Below, piece by piece: positions 21,960 through 33,163 of a stretch of DNA of 64,000 nt. The translations under genes and the position numbers were made by a program. This stretch comes from Coptis chinensis (Eukaryota > Streptophyta > Magnoliopsida > Ranunculales > Ranunculaceae). The stretch lies in assembly GCA_015680905.1 (NCBI GenBank), contig CM027382.1, positions 1,488,001 to 1,552,000 on the forward strand, read 5' to 3'. The notes beneath the pieces were generated by a model that worked only from the letters and a program-made list of their open reading frames with translations, made no database searches and was not told the origin of the DNA. How positions within the stretch are numbered: the stretch's first letter is position 1; every line of letters begins with the position of its first letter.

Positions 21960-23930
21960 ACTAGGTATGTTGAGTTTGGTTAGTTTAGGGTTTAGTGGTT
22001 AGCATAGGATTTAGGTATGTTGAGTCCAAACTCAACATAGGGTTTAGTTTACCTCCTTTTATCTTGTGTTGGGACGAGTGTTGGAAATGGAAATGGTGAA
22101 CATGAGGAAGCAGGTGGAGAGGTTAGTTTTGTAGGAATAACCTCTCCACACATGTTGACTTTGAAACTGGAAAGCTTTAAGGATTGTGCTAGTGTATAAC
22201 AGATTAGGACAACAAGGCAAGTTTAGATATACCTTCATGATCCACCAGCACGGGATAGTCCCTAACATGGGGTTTAGGAAGGCCCTAAGGATACTTACAC
22301 AAAGTATGATTCCCAATTCACTAATACAAGTATCCAGTTATCTAAAGGTAAATTGCTCTGGACTATCAGTCCAAGCGATGGATTTCACCTTCTACCCACT
22401 GAACGACAACAAAAGCCCCACTGCCACAGACAGAAGCCTTAGTTTGTCTACTCTAAACTGTTATGCAAATGGCATGTTTACTCAATTTTCTTCGAGAATT
22501 GAAGTTGCTTCTTTCCCATTACTCTTTGATTAAAGAGTGGATGCTACTAAAAATTTCAAATATTACCCACATAATTCACCTTCTCATGTAAACTTGATAT
22601 ACATTTATCTTGTATCCCGGAATCATTGATCACCCATGAAACTAAAAAGTTTGTCTCTTTCAAACTGTTATACTAATGGCAATTCAACTCAATTTTCTTG
22701 GTGAATTTCAAGATACTTAACCCTACTAAATTTATTTGATGAAAGGATACTTAACTTTACAAATATTAGACACACACACTTCATCAGGATGGAAATTTGT
22801 CCAATTTGCCTTGATCATTACGAACTTATCTTATAGGCTGTTAATAGAAGCTTGTTTGCTCTTCTTGACTATTCTGAGAACTGAATCTTTGAATTTGGAG
22901 ACCTTAATAGAATAGATATTACGCTTTAATGATTGCAAAAGGTCTATTGCATAGTTAATTATATTTGGCTTTATCGGAAACATTTGTAATAATCGTTGTT
23001 GCTTACAATGTTCATCCTTATAAGACTTGTAGTGTTCCTCTTGGTGCAGGTTCGCGATAATGGTTTACGCAAAGAATGTTGAAGAAGTTGAAGTTAAGAA
23101 AGTGAGGAAAGCGGGTTCGGACTTGAGTGCCCTCTCTTTAGGCGATAAAAGCGGTGGTCTATTATATATCCGCTTATTTCTTTGAAAGTTATGTCCACTT
23201 CTTGGGAGAGATTGCAGACTTTTGGTCTTGGAGAAGCTGTAGTGTCATTTTTTGGGATGTCAAAGTATTTGAGCATGCGTAACAAACATGTTAACCCTGA
23301 AATTTCTGTTCTGAAACATGTTACTCTGAGTTCACGAGAAGCTTGAGTAACTTATCCATTTCACATTTTAGATTTTGATAACATAGATTTTGAAAACTTA
23401 TTAGTACTTTCGGAGGGTGTATGGTTATTATTGGTGTGGTCGAGGATTGATTACACAAACAAACACTATTCTTTTGCGACTGATTGATTACACTTTTATT
23501 TTTTTGTTTGTGTTACGTGCAAAATGTTGTGTTGTGTATTATTGCCTCTATAAGTCTATGGATTCATCATAGCACGAAAGTATATGGACTTGCAAAGGGG
23601 CACGAAACTTGACCCGAGCCCGATCTAATAATTTTTTCATTTCATTTTGTTGGTCTCCTCGGATAAACGCGGCATTGCTTCATTTGAATTTATTGCTTAG
23701 CCCACCGACAATATCCCGCTTCATTGCGTTTTGCTAGAAAAGTGGCGGACTATAACCCCATGGTTTTCTGAAAAAAAAAGTAATAAAACTTCGAGATGAT
23801 TCCTAAAAACTCAAACGAAATGCTTTCGGCGACTTAAAATTCGGACAATTTGTAGCGTTTACGATTCTTCTAACTATTTCTTCATTCCCTCTTTCAAACA
23901 CGAATCATCAAAGCAGACAACACCATTTTT
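21960..23930 (+). other. Gene-poor interval downstream of the PMD gene
   Basis: No confident gene. A candidate 3' exon follows the acceptor CTTGGTGCAG at about 23,049: in one frame it reads KNVEEVEVKKVRKAGSDLSA, a Lys/Glu-rich tail that could end the PMD protein. The remainder has only short frames without family resemblance. Confidence 0.3.
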
Positions 23931-23935
23931 ACTCA

Positions 23936-24640
23936 CCGTTTTGGGACTAAGGCCAAACGGTGTAGCCACACCGTTTGGGACTAAGGACAAACGGTGTGGC
24001 CACATCGTTTGGGACTAAGGACAAACGGTGTGGCCACATCGTTTTTGTACTAAAGGCCAAACGGTGTGGCCACACCGTTGGGGACTAAGGACAAACAGAC
24101 AACACCATTTTTACCCGGTTCAAATCCCAAAGCGGTGTGGCACACACCGTTTTGGGATAAGGACAAAACGGTGTGGCCACACCGTTTGGGACTAAGGACA
24201 ACCGAGACAACACCATTTTTACCCGGTTCAAATCCCAAATGGTGTGGCACACGTTTGGGACTAAGGACAAGCGGTGTGGCCACACCGTTGGGACTAAGGA
24301 CAAGCGGTGTGGCCCACATCGTTTTTTGTACTAAGGCCAAACGGTGTGGACACACCATTTTGGGACTAAGGACAAACGGACACCATTTTTAACCCGGTTC
24401 AAATCCCGGCGGTGTGGCACCGTTTTTTTAAGAACTAAAAAGCGGTGTGGCCACACCGTTTGGTCAATTAAGGACAAGCGGTGTGGCCACATCGTTTTGT
24501 CTTAAGAATGCCAACAAGCGGTGTGGCAACACCGTTTGGGACTAAGGAACAACCAACAACGGACAACACCATTTTTACCCGGTTCAAATCCCAAGCGGTG
24601 GAGTAAGTCCAAGCGGTGTGGTCACACCGTTCAAGAGGCA
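23936..24640 (+). repeat. Array P: perfect palindrome AACGGTGTGGCCACACCGTT in tandem
   Basis: More than a dozen copies, exact or with small changes, of a 16-20 bp perfect palindrome centred on GGCC. They are separated by TGGGACTAAGGACAA and interspersed with a second motif, CACCATTTTTACCCGGTTCA followed by AATCCCAA, about five times. The array separates the PMD gene from the transposase. An inverted copy of both motifs lies at 28,095-28,365. Confidence 0.93.
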
Positions 24641-24659
24641 AAAACACGCAGACACCACC

Positions 24660-25390
24660 ATTTTATCCAAGTTCAACTGTTATACTAAAACTCAAGTTCA
24701 TATAATTTACACAAACCCGACTTGTAAAACTTACGAAGGTAATCAAGTTCGACATATAATCAAGTTCATATAATTTACTAAACTTCCGATTGGTTCCAAA
24801 ATGAATAAATAGTTTACTAAAACTATGATAACTAAAAACTCGACAATTCACCCAAATAACTAAAACTCGACAATTCACCCAAATAACTAAAACCCAAATA
24901 AAACTCAAATCACTAAAACTTCTTCACAATTCGAACTCGACAGCCCCACCAAATAAAGTTGGTGACATGAATGGCGTAGATATTCGGTGTCCTCAAACAG
25001 CCCCACCACCGCTCCTTGCTAGGTTCCATCTGGCGGGATAAAACCTGGATAAAGGGAAATGTTATCATTTGTGCCCCTCGTCTTAGTTCTCCTCCCCATC
25101 CTCGTCTTCCCGTTCTCCTCTCAATTAAAATTCTCTCGTCCTCTAACTCTACATCCAATCGTAAATCAAAAGAATGGAAAAGCGTTAAGTTTTAAAGGCA
25201 ATTGTGTAAGATAGGATACTACGAATTAAGCTTAAGGAAACAATATTATACTTTGGGCCGCTTCTTTTTTGTTTGGATTTTCGGGACAATTTAAATCACT
25301 GTCATGGTTAACACCAACTTTGTTACAACATGTACATCTCCTCTCTGTCTTTGCTTTGGCTTTTGGCGCATGCTTGTTCAAGACCCCTTT
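24660..25390. other. Interval between array P and the transposase 3' end
   Basis: It contains a short direct duplication of CTCGACAATTCACCCAAATA at about 24,840-24,895. I see no recognisable gene; this may include the transposase 3' untranslated region. Confidence 0.35.
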
Positions 25391-25399
25391 TATTCTACC

Positions 25400-27700
25400 A
25401 TTTCGTCCTTAGTTTTCTTATAAATCTTCGACTTTTTTTTTCTTCCTTTTGTTTGAGAGATGTTAGGATTCAAAAGTAAAACTTGGGATAGGTCAAGTGG
25501 CGATCTTTGAACTATCGGCAATAGTGCATGAATTAACAACCGAAACACCGAGTGGTCAACTTCCTTCGTTTCTTGAGCTCCAGCGACAGTTCTTGCAGTC
25601 TTTGTAGCATTAATTGGTAAAATTTGAATCGGTTTCCGCGGCTTCATAAACCAACCGATTAGCAACCATTTGAAGTCGAAGTAATTCTCGATTACCTCGA
25701 GTTCTCATGGCCACTTACCCGATCCCGGTCATACTTTCGGCTATACTTATTTGCCCCTTTCATCCACCTCTTAAGAATAAAGAGCTCGGGAATCTCAATA
25801 TCGCGACTCACGAAATACCTTTATGAGGTGTCCACAAGGTATCCCCGAAATTCAAAAGTTTTGCATTCACAATTACCTTCTTTTGTCATTTGGGTTGAAC
25901 TTCACCTTCCATTCATTTTCACCGTAACTTCGCGACTTATAAGTGTAGGTTCTCATGTCGATTACCTTTTTATCATCATGCGGGACATACTTCGGTTTAA
26001 ATTTAACGAATTCTTGCTTGAATCTATCATAAGCATTCCTTGTGTATACACTTGTCGCACTTTTCAAGAGAAATGAATTCGCCTATAATCCGATTCGAGT
26101 GTTCAAGAATATAATCCTCTTTTTTTTCTCTTTCAACAATCCTCATCAAACACTTATCATTCTTCACTACAAACTCTCTAAGAGTTGTCGTAGATGTGAA
26201 AAAGTTCTTGTAAACGAAATTCATGCTTTTAAAGCGCCCGGTAGTGAAGTGGCGCCAACATAAAAAGTATCAAGTGATAAACTGGAGCCCATTTGTGTCG
26301 AATCTTGTACATCTCTTGAAGCCATTCATTCTCCTCCAACTTAAAACTAGACATCAATTCTGCCCACCTCCTTTCAAACACATCAGGGAATAAATATTTG
26401 CGAATACGATTGTTTGAATTCTTTTTTGAATTTTGACTTAGATAATAATAATTTGGAAGTTTTTCAGGGAACTTCTTCATAATATGCCATAGAATCAGGT
26501 CGAAAGTATTAGGGAATACCGCACCAATAGCTAGAGTCATAGCTCTATCTTGATCTGTGATAATTGCGGATGGGGCACGCCCCGCCCATAGCTCAAGCCA
26601 AGTCTCAAAACCCACTGAAAAAGAATCTTACGTTTCATCCAAAAGTAGTGCACAACCAAATTGGATTGATTGCATATGGTGGTTAACTCGATGAAATGGG
26701 GGCGAATGGCATTTCATATACATTCTTCCGATATGTGGTATCAAAGAAAACCACGTCACCAAAATATTGAAGGTGGTAATGCTTGACCGACCATCTACCC
26801 GAAAAAATTAATGGCCCTTGCTTCATGATCCATCCGTATTGCATAAAAAGAAATTAGGATCCTCTATACTTTTTTCTTGAAAAATGAAGCACCGCGGTAG
26901 CATCACCTCTCACGGTTTCTTGTATTCTTTTGAGGGGCCCAAATGGTTCCAACAATCCCTATCATCAAAACCAATTTGTACTCCGTCAAGTATATCAACA
27001 ACTTTATTCACAGGTACACCACCATCACGAAATGAGTCAATCAACACCTTAGCTGCAGCGGGCATATTTCTATTAACAGGGCATACGCATTCTTTTGCGG
27101 ACTAACCCGGGTTGTGATTGTGCTCGCTACTAAATTTCATCACTTTCCGTGATTCCACTATTTTGCTTTGTCACCCTCATTCAAGCAAGGCACCCACATT
27201 TAAGCAGTATTTGTGTTTCTTTTTCTCACTTCTTTCTCAGTTCCATCCACATTCTTATTTTTGCCTCCTCGATCTCTATAAACCCCAAATCGCGAGCAAG
27301 TCATTTGACAACTACTAACTTCATCCGAACGAGAAACTGATTTTTTGAGCTTCAATTCTTGGACTAAATCCAAACGATTTTCCGTAAGCTATATAGAATT
27401 GTTTTCTTTGCCTCAAGAGTTTCAAAACACATTCCCAAACATGGTGGCTTCACAATTTCCACTTCCACTTCAAACTCGGAGGTTGAACAGAGGAAGAAAA
27501 TGCCACGAAGTGCCGCAAAAGACTCGTATCTGCAAATAAATGTGTCCACGTCAAAAATAAAACAAATAAACTAACCGCGGTACAATATCTGATATTGAAT
27601 TAGTTGGTAGAAATCGAAAATAAAATTGAAACATTAGCTCACTCCGAACCGTATTCTTCCTTCTCTCCGACTTCATCAATCAATATTGAGTCGTCCATCT
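25400..27700 (-). pseudogene. FAR1/FHY3-like MULE transposase, broken
   Basis: Reading the minus strand: a likely first exon at 27,700-27,640 (MDDSILIDEVGEKEEYG, then donor GTGAGC). Next, an exon from about 27,520 carries the start of the FAR1 DNA-binding region (LGMCFETLEEAK-like). Around 26,870-26,640 come FFYAIRMDHEARA-like and HHMQSIQFGCALLLDE, the upstream part of the MULE catalytic domain. The best-preserved block at 26,615-26,229 includes WAGRAPSAIITDQDRAMTLA, then IGAVFPN, LWHIMKKFPEKLP and the NEWLQEMY/WAPVY region. At about 25,860-25,740 a SWIM-like segment CECKTFEFRG and EIPELFILKRWMKGANK complete the family order. Several frame changes and stops separate these blocks. The domain order is that of FAR1/FHY3-type Mutator transposases. 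It is flanked by inverted arrays P and P'. Confidence 0.82.
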
Positions 27701-28094
27701 GATAACAAAAATGTCAAAATTGTGGAAACAAGGGCATTGTGAACAAAGTATAGTAGCAACTACAACTCAAACAAATTGTTGTCCATTTAAGCAAGTCACA
27801 AGTGTAAATGTATAATAAGGCTAGTCGAGAAAATGCATAAGGAAATTCAAAATAGAGAAATTAATGAGAAATAGAGAAATTACCTTTTGTGAAAGAAGCA
27901 CCACGCCCAAAGAGAGAACCCAGCTCGTGAATTATGGAGAGAAGAGGGTAGAAATTTTTTGGAGAAGAATTCTCGATGTAATTTTTTGGAGAAGAATTCT
28001 CGATGTAATGTTTTGTTTATTTCGTGTTTTTTGCTTTGCAAAATTTTGTTTTTCTGAAATTTCGTTTGGGATTTGAGCGTGGATCTGTTTTTTT

Positions 28095-28365
28095 TCTCTC
28101 TTGAGCGGTCGCGGCCACACCGTTTTCACTAGGTCCCAAAACGGTGTGGCCATGCCGCCGTTTGGGATTTGAGCTTGATAAAAATGGTGGTCTGTTTTTT
28201 CCCTCTTGAACGGTGTGATCAAACCGTTTGGATTTAGTCCCAAAACGGTGTGGCCATGTCGTTTGGGATTTGAGCTTGGATAAAATGGTGTTGTTCTGTT
28301 TTTTGCCTCTTGAGCGGTGTGGCCACACCGTTCAAAAGGTGTTTAGGGTTTAGGCCACACCGTTC
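28095..28365 (-). repeat. Array P' (inverted copy of array P)
   Basis: Five or six copies of the CGGTGTGGCCACACCG palindrome, several altered. They are spaced by TTTGGGATTTGAGC and by a TAAAATGGTGTTGTTCTG motif that is the complement of the ACACCATTTTTACCC motif of array P. The orientation is opposite to 23,936-24,640, so the two arrays bracket the transposase as an inverted pair. Confidence 0.88.
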
Positions 28366-28892
28366 AAGATGCAAAAACAGTATTTTATGTGTTTTGGCAA
28401 AACATTACGTTCTGCAATGACAAACTAAAATGCAAGTTGTCGCCGAGTGTAAAACTAGTACGGACTTGTGTTATGTTATGTTAGCTTGTGCTTTTTCAGT
28501 CGGTGTTCTCATTGTCTTTTTTCTATTCTCTACTTGTTTTTTTTGTATGTTTTCGTGAAATACCAATACTCGGACGGCTTGTACTTGTTCTCGGCGGCTT
28601 GTAGGAACTTGTTTATCTTTATGTTTATGACAACAAAAAAACTATTTAAATTGTAGGAACTGTGATGGAGCTTTTATTTAGTTTTTTTTATTTTTACGGC
28701 CGAAACTATTAGAACAAACTACCAATCAAACTTATTCATTGTTATTAGAACAAACTACCAATCAAATTTATTCATTGTTACATCAACACAAGATTCGTAG
28801 CAAATAAATCGAGTCATAGTTTCTGATAGATAAGCACAAGTTCACCACAAGTTTATAACCGAGTCATAGTTACATGAGTCATAACCACAAGT

Positions 28893-29550
28893 TCACCACA
28901 AGTTGTTACCAAGATAAGCAAAATGGATTAACCAGACAAGTTCACAAAATGAATTAACCAGCATAATTACATTCACCACAAGTTCACAAAAAAAACACAA
29001 TACAAAGAACTTGAAATCAACCACGCACTCATCTAATTTTACAATGAAACTCGAATTCTTTCGACAAACCATCGTCGTCAATTTCAAGTGTAATTTTGAC
29101 TTTTTATCTTTTTTTGAAGACGAGGAAGAGGTGACTGTGGAAGAGCTTGAACTCGCTGCCAACTCAATGTTGCTCCTTAACCAAGCTAACAAAGTATCCA
29201 ACCATTCAAAATCCTTCCCACACTCGGTGCAATTCAAGAATTTTCTGCCTTTATTTTCCGTTTTTCTTCATTGTTGTGTTAACCTTTCAAACCCAGCGCA
29301 ATTCAAAATTTATGCATCTTAGATTCTCTAGAGGTACTAATGCGATGCTCTCGCGTCTTCCAACCATTGGAAGTCTCCGTAGCGGACAGTCAAAAAATTT
29401 TCCCAAGAGATGGATTTGGCTCGATTTGCTTCGGGATCCTACTTCCACGGCATTTTCGAATGCAACAAGGCGAAGACAACCAACAACATTTCTCGATGAA
29501 TGAGTGTTATCACCACACCTATTGCACAGAGTTCTTTCCATCTCTGATAA
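28893..29550 (-). pseudogene. Probable GRF zinc-finger-like cargo gene
   Basis: An ATG at 29,550 opens MERTLCNRCGDNTHSSRNVV. Downstream, in overlapping frames, are NPSLGKIF, DCPLRR, YGDFQWLED and NCTECGKDFEWLD, which resemble the C-x-C...NP-x-R-x-F...C-x-[FD]-F-x-W-x-D pattern of zf-GRF proteins common in plant transposons. A Ser-rich, Lys-rich tail (SSSSSKKDKKSKLHLKL) and a hydrophobic segment FFVLCFFCELVVNVIML follow, as in At4g04775-like proteins. Frames shift between the motifs, so the gene is broken or contains sequence errors. Alternative: unrelated reading frames with chance Cys residues. Confidence 0.4.
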
Positions 29551-29599
29551 CAAAAATCCAAACAAACAAACATCCATTTAGCTACACTTGTCTAACAAA

Positions 29600-30770
29600 C
29601 CAATAAAAAGAAAACTACGACCTATTTGAACTAGGACACAAGGACGCGACTAATTAAAAAGAAAACTATTTCTATTCTTTAGTTACACAACTAACTCTTG
29701 GGTTCAAGACCTTAAAAGTGTCTCTTTACAGATAAATAACTATGGAAGTGGCCATATGTCATATACAAAGTGTCCATGTTACTTAGCAAAATCCAAAATT
29801 TGATTTTTGTCATCACTCGAAGGTTTGAAGATATCTCTTGGACACCACCTCGATTGTATAACTATCCAAATCACCTTTTCCTTTGCAACTTCATCTCTAA
29901 AGCGTATTTAAGAATTAGCCTCACGCCTTCACATTAGATATTCTAACTTCAACTTCCCAATTTTGTATCAATGCTCTTTTTTCATATAGACTTTAAAGAA
30001 GTAAAGTCACGAGGTACTAAGTAAAACTTCACGAAAAAAAGGCTTCCATTAGCCTATAGTAAAAGTACATAGTCAAAAGAAGGAAAACCAACCACATAAA
30101 GTATCTTCCCTGCAGTAACCTTTACAAAGCGGGGGGTCAAGTCTATTACCCTAGTCCAATGCGGGTCGATTACTCATGAAAGTATTTTTGACCACGAGTT
30201 TGGTGAACATTTGGGCTTTAAACCTAGTGTTAGAGGAGGCTCTTGGAAATATGGCTTAGAAGACTTAAGATAAAATCAATGCAATCGATGTCATATGTCG
30301 TACTTTGTACAAATTCAGATCTCTTACAATGATTGTTAAGGTGAACTAAAGAGAAGAGGGTATTCCACACTCTCTTCATGGCAATGTGAGCGAAAGAGAT
30401 AAAGAGAGGCCTCCGGTTTTACGCAAGAGAATCAAATGTCTTTCAAAACCAAAACATCGCAAGCTTCAAACACATTTCCACGTAAGTCCCCTCGATCCGA
30501 CTAAATACAAAAGAAAGCCCATGCACAACCATAAAAGTGAGTTCTTCCCTACTTCACTTGTCCAACAAACCAATAAAAGTTGAGTTTTCCAATTTTATAT
30601 AGAAAGTCGGGGCTAAACCGGAGATCCAAGAACAACTTAAAACCTAAGCGCACAATGCGGATGCATCTAAAAGCTTGTTGTAGCTCACAGGCGCATTAAC
30701 TGGAGACAAAGAGGAAAAAGTATACATATTTCGAGGGTGGCTCCTAACTCACTTCATTTCAAATGAGCCA
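29600..30770. other. Interval between the GRF-like frame and array Q'
   Basis: No convincing gene; only short frames on both strands without family resemblance. I see nothing else in it. Confidence 0.4.
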
Positions 30771-30775
30771 ATTCT

Positions 30776-31444
30776 GTTAACTCTGAACTCTGACAGAGTT
30801 CAAAACTCTGACAGAGTAGTTCAAAACTCTGAAAGAGTTCACCGAACTCTGACAGAGTTCAAAACTTTGAACTCTGACAGAGTTCAAAACTCTGAACTCT
30901 AACAGAGTTCAAAACTCTGAACTCTAACAGAGTTCAAAACTCTGATAGAGTTCACCGTTCATAACTTCATTGCTTGATTTAATGATTTATTTATTTTGAA
31001 TCATTCATCTCTTATAACAGAGTTCAAAACTTTGAACTCTTTCAGAGTTCGGTGAACTCGGCCGACAGAGTTCACCGAACTTTGAAAGAGTTCAAAACTC
31101 GAACTTCTCGAAAGAGTTCACCGAACTCTAACAGAGAGTTCAAAACTCGAACTCGAAAGAGTTCAAAACTCTAACAGAGTTCACGAAGTTCAAAACCGAG
31201 TTCTGAAGTTCAAAACTCAAGAACTCAGAAAGAGTTCAAAACTCGAACTCGAAAGAGTTCACCGAACTCGACAGGCCGAGTTCAAAACTTTAAACTCGAA
31301 AGAGTTCAAAACTCGACAGAGTTCAAAACTCGAACTCGAAGAGTTCAAAACTCGATAGAGTTCACCGAACTCGATGAGTTCACCGTTCATAACTTCATTG
31401 CTTGATTTAATGATTTATTTATTTTGAATCATTCATCTCTTATA
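30776..31444 (-). repeat. Array Q' (inverted copy of array Q)
   Basis: Many copies of AACTCTGACAGAGTT, the complement of the array Q unit, with spacers CAAAA and CACCG. A unique stretch beginning ATAACTTCATTGCTTGATTT recurs almost exactly at about 30,960 and 31,388, so the array has duplicated itself at least once. As in array Q, the interior units often lack two or more bases. Confidence 0.9.
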
Positions 31445-31924
31445 AATCCAATCAAGTAAAACAAACAAAATATCTTCAATTAATTATTCAATCCCACTTA
31501 AATGTTTATAAAGCAAACAAATATCAAACAAACCCATAGCAACGCCAATTAGTTCCATAAAAAGAAGCAAAATCCCAATTTATGAACAACAAAATCTTGT
31601 TTGAATGGAAGAAACAAACTGTGAAAATAAAGGGTTGCTCGACTTAAACCAAGCTTGAAACGAAGATTGATTAGATCAATGAACACCTTAATTCAACACA
31701 ACAATGGTTAATTAGCACATTGTTTTCGAAGTGAAACTTGATTTTTGGAGATAAGATTAAAAGAGAGAATGTAAACACAAACCTTAATTGTTTTGGGAGA
31801 GTGTATTTGTGTCCATCCATTTTTTTTTGGAGATTGATTAAGTAAACACCGATTTTTTTGGAGAAGAAGGTAAACATTCGATTTTTTATTTGAATCCTAT
31901 TTTGATTGTTTATCACATCGATTG

Positions 31925-32160
31925 TCACAATGATTGTCTGCTTGAAATTGGAGGAGATTGTCCAATCGATTTTTTTTTTTTGGAGAAGAAGGTAAACATT
32001 TCGTGTTTTTGTTTTCAAAATTTACGAAATTTTGGTTTTTCGAAATTTCGTTTTTTTTCCGTTGTCCGTAGGATCGGTTGGGTTGATGGGGAGATGAAAG
32101 GTGTGGATCGGTCAGTGTCCACAATGTGGCTCAAGACTGTGTGGTCACGTATCCTAACCC
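31925..32160 (-). repeat. Right terminal inverted repeat of the Mutator-like element
   Basis: Pairs with 16,704-16,945. The outermost bases are GTATCCTAACCC, followed directly by the 9-bp repeat TATATATAT. Confidence 0.85.
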
Positions 32161-32193
32161 TATATATATTCTCTTCTCCATCCCCCTTATTCC

Positions 32194-32505
32194 TAATGGT
32201 GGAATTCAAACTAAATGAGCCGAGCTTTACTATGCTCAAGCTCGGCTTATTTATTATACGAGTCTTAAATTGAGCTCGAGCTCGGCTCATTTAGTTAAAT
32301 GAGCGAGCTCAAATTGAACCTGAGTAGCTCGGTTAGTTTACACTACAAAGATGCTATTTGAGCTAAACGAGGCGAGTTTCTTCAAGCTCATTTGTTACGC
32401 GAACTTTAATTTGAGTTCGAGCTCAGCTCATATAGTTAAACGAGCGAGCTCAAACCGAGCTTAAACTAGCCACGCCCGAGCTACTCGGCTCAAATTCAAC
32501 CCTTA
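32194..32505. mobile_element. hAT-type MITE rich in GAGCTCGGCTCA
   Basis: A 312-bp element flanked by an exact 8-bp duplication CTTATTCC (32,186-32,193 and 32,506-32,513). Left end TAATGGTGGAATTC; complement of right end TAAGGGTTGAATTTGAGCCG. The interior is built from GAGCTCGGCTCA-type inverted motifs. It belongs to the same family as 52,017-52,236. It lies 24 bp outside the second target repeat of the Mutator-like element. Confidence 0.88.
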
Positions 32506-32513
32506 CTTATTCC

Positions 32514-33160
32514 TTTTAATATGTCGATTAATCATATTAAATCAACGATTAATCATTGATTAACAGTTAATTGCATATATTGCTCCTTGACTGATTAGCT
32601 CTGAAAACTTATTTTAACTGCCTTAGCTCATCAATTATCTACCACGTGACTTTTGAGAAAAAACATAACTACTATTCTAGTAATGAGCTTCATAAAACTA
32701 TTATGGTCGATTCCTATAGTTTTCTCATCGATATCAATTATCGTTCTTGTAAACATAATTAGTCTATACTTTATGCTAATTAAGCCATATTAAAATATTG
32801 ACGTGGATTAATTAATCAGTCGACATTATGAGAATCATATCATATATCTGATAGGCGACATTATTAGAATCACATATATTTTATAAGAGTCCTATAGCGT
32901 GTAATATGGTCAAGACACGCGGATCTAACGACTTGATAGTAGAAGATCTGGTGAACTAAAGGGCAAAAGATAAATAAATAAATAAAAGCGTTAAACACTT
33001 AATTGGCATGAGCATGTCTTCATTGCGCATGCTATATGGTACGCAAGATGTATGGGTTTTTGGATCAGTACTTCTTTGGTGAAATACACCATCACCTCTG
33101 TGTGTGAGTAGCCCAGATGTGAAGGCACACGATATATCTCGCGCACAGTAGATTTAGCCA
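32514..33160. other. AT-rich intergenic DNA
   Basis: Several ATTAATCATTGATTAA-like inverted motifs near 32,525-32,570, and nothing coding that I can support. Confidence 0.4.
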
Positions 33161-33163
33161 ATT

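Larger units (their letters stand above)
16704..32160. mobile_element. 15.5-kb Mutator-like element with PMD, FAR1-type transposase and GRF-like cargo
   Basis: Both ends start GGGTTAGGATAC on their inward strand and stay alignable for about 240 bp (16,704-16,945 and 31,925-32,160). They share GAGCCACATTGTGGACA-like sequence, CGATCCACACCTTTCATCTC and CACGAAATGTTTACCTTCTT. The element is flanked by an exact 9-bp repeat TATATATAT (16,695-16,703 and 32,161-32,169). Nine bp is the Mutator target length, but this sequence is low complexity. In order the interior holds palindromic array Q, a plant-mobile-domain gene (plus), palindromic array P, a FAR1/FHY3-like transposase (minus), inverted array P', a GRF-zinc-finger-like frame (minus) and inverted array Q'. 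Coding regions are broken in several places, so the copy is probably not autonomous now. Confidence 0.88.

Noticed and set aside
22186-22533. 115-codon plus-strand frame downstream of the PMD gene
   Set aside because: Mixed composition, no recognisable motif and no splice logic linking it to the PMD gene; treated as chance.
24050-24392. Long frames on both strands with repeats such as NGVATPLVLSPK
   Set aside because: They are translations of the array P palindrome, open only because the unit lacks stops.
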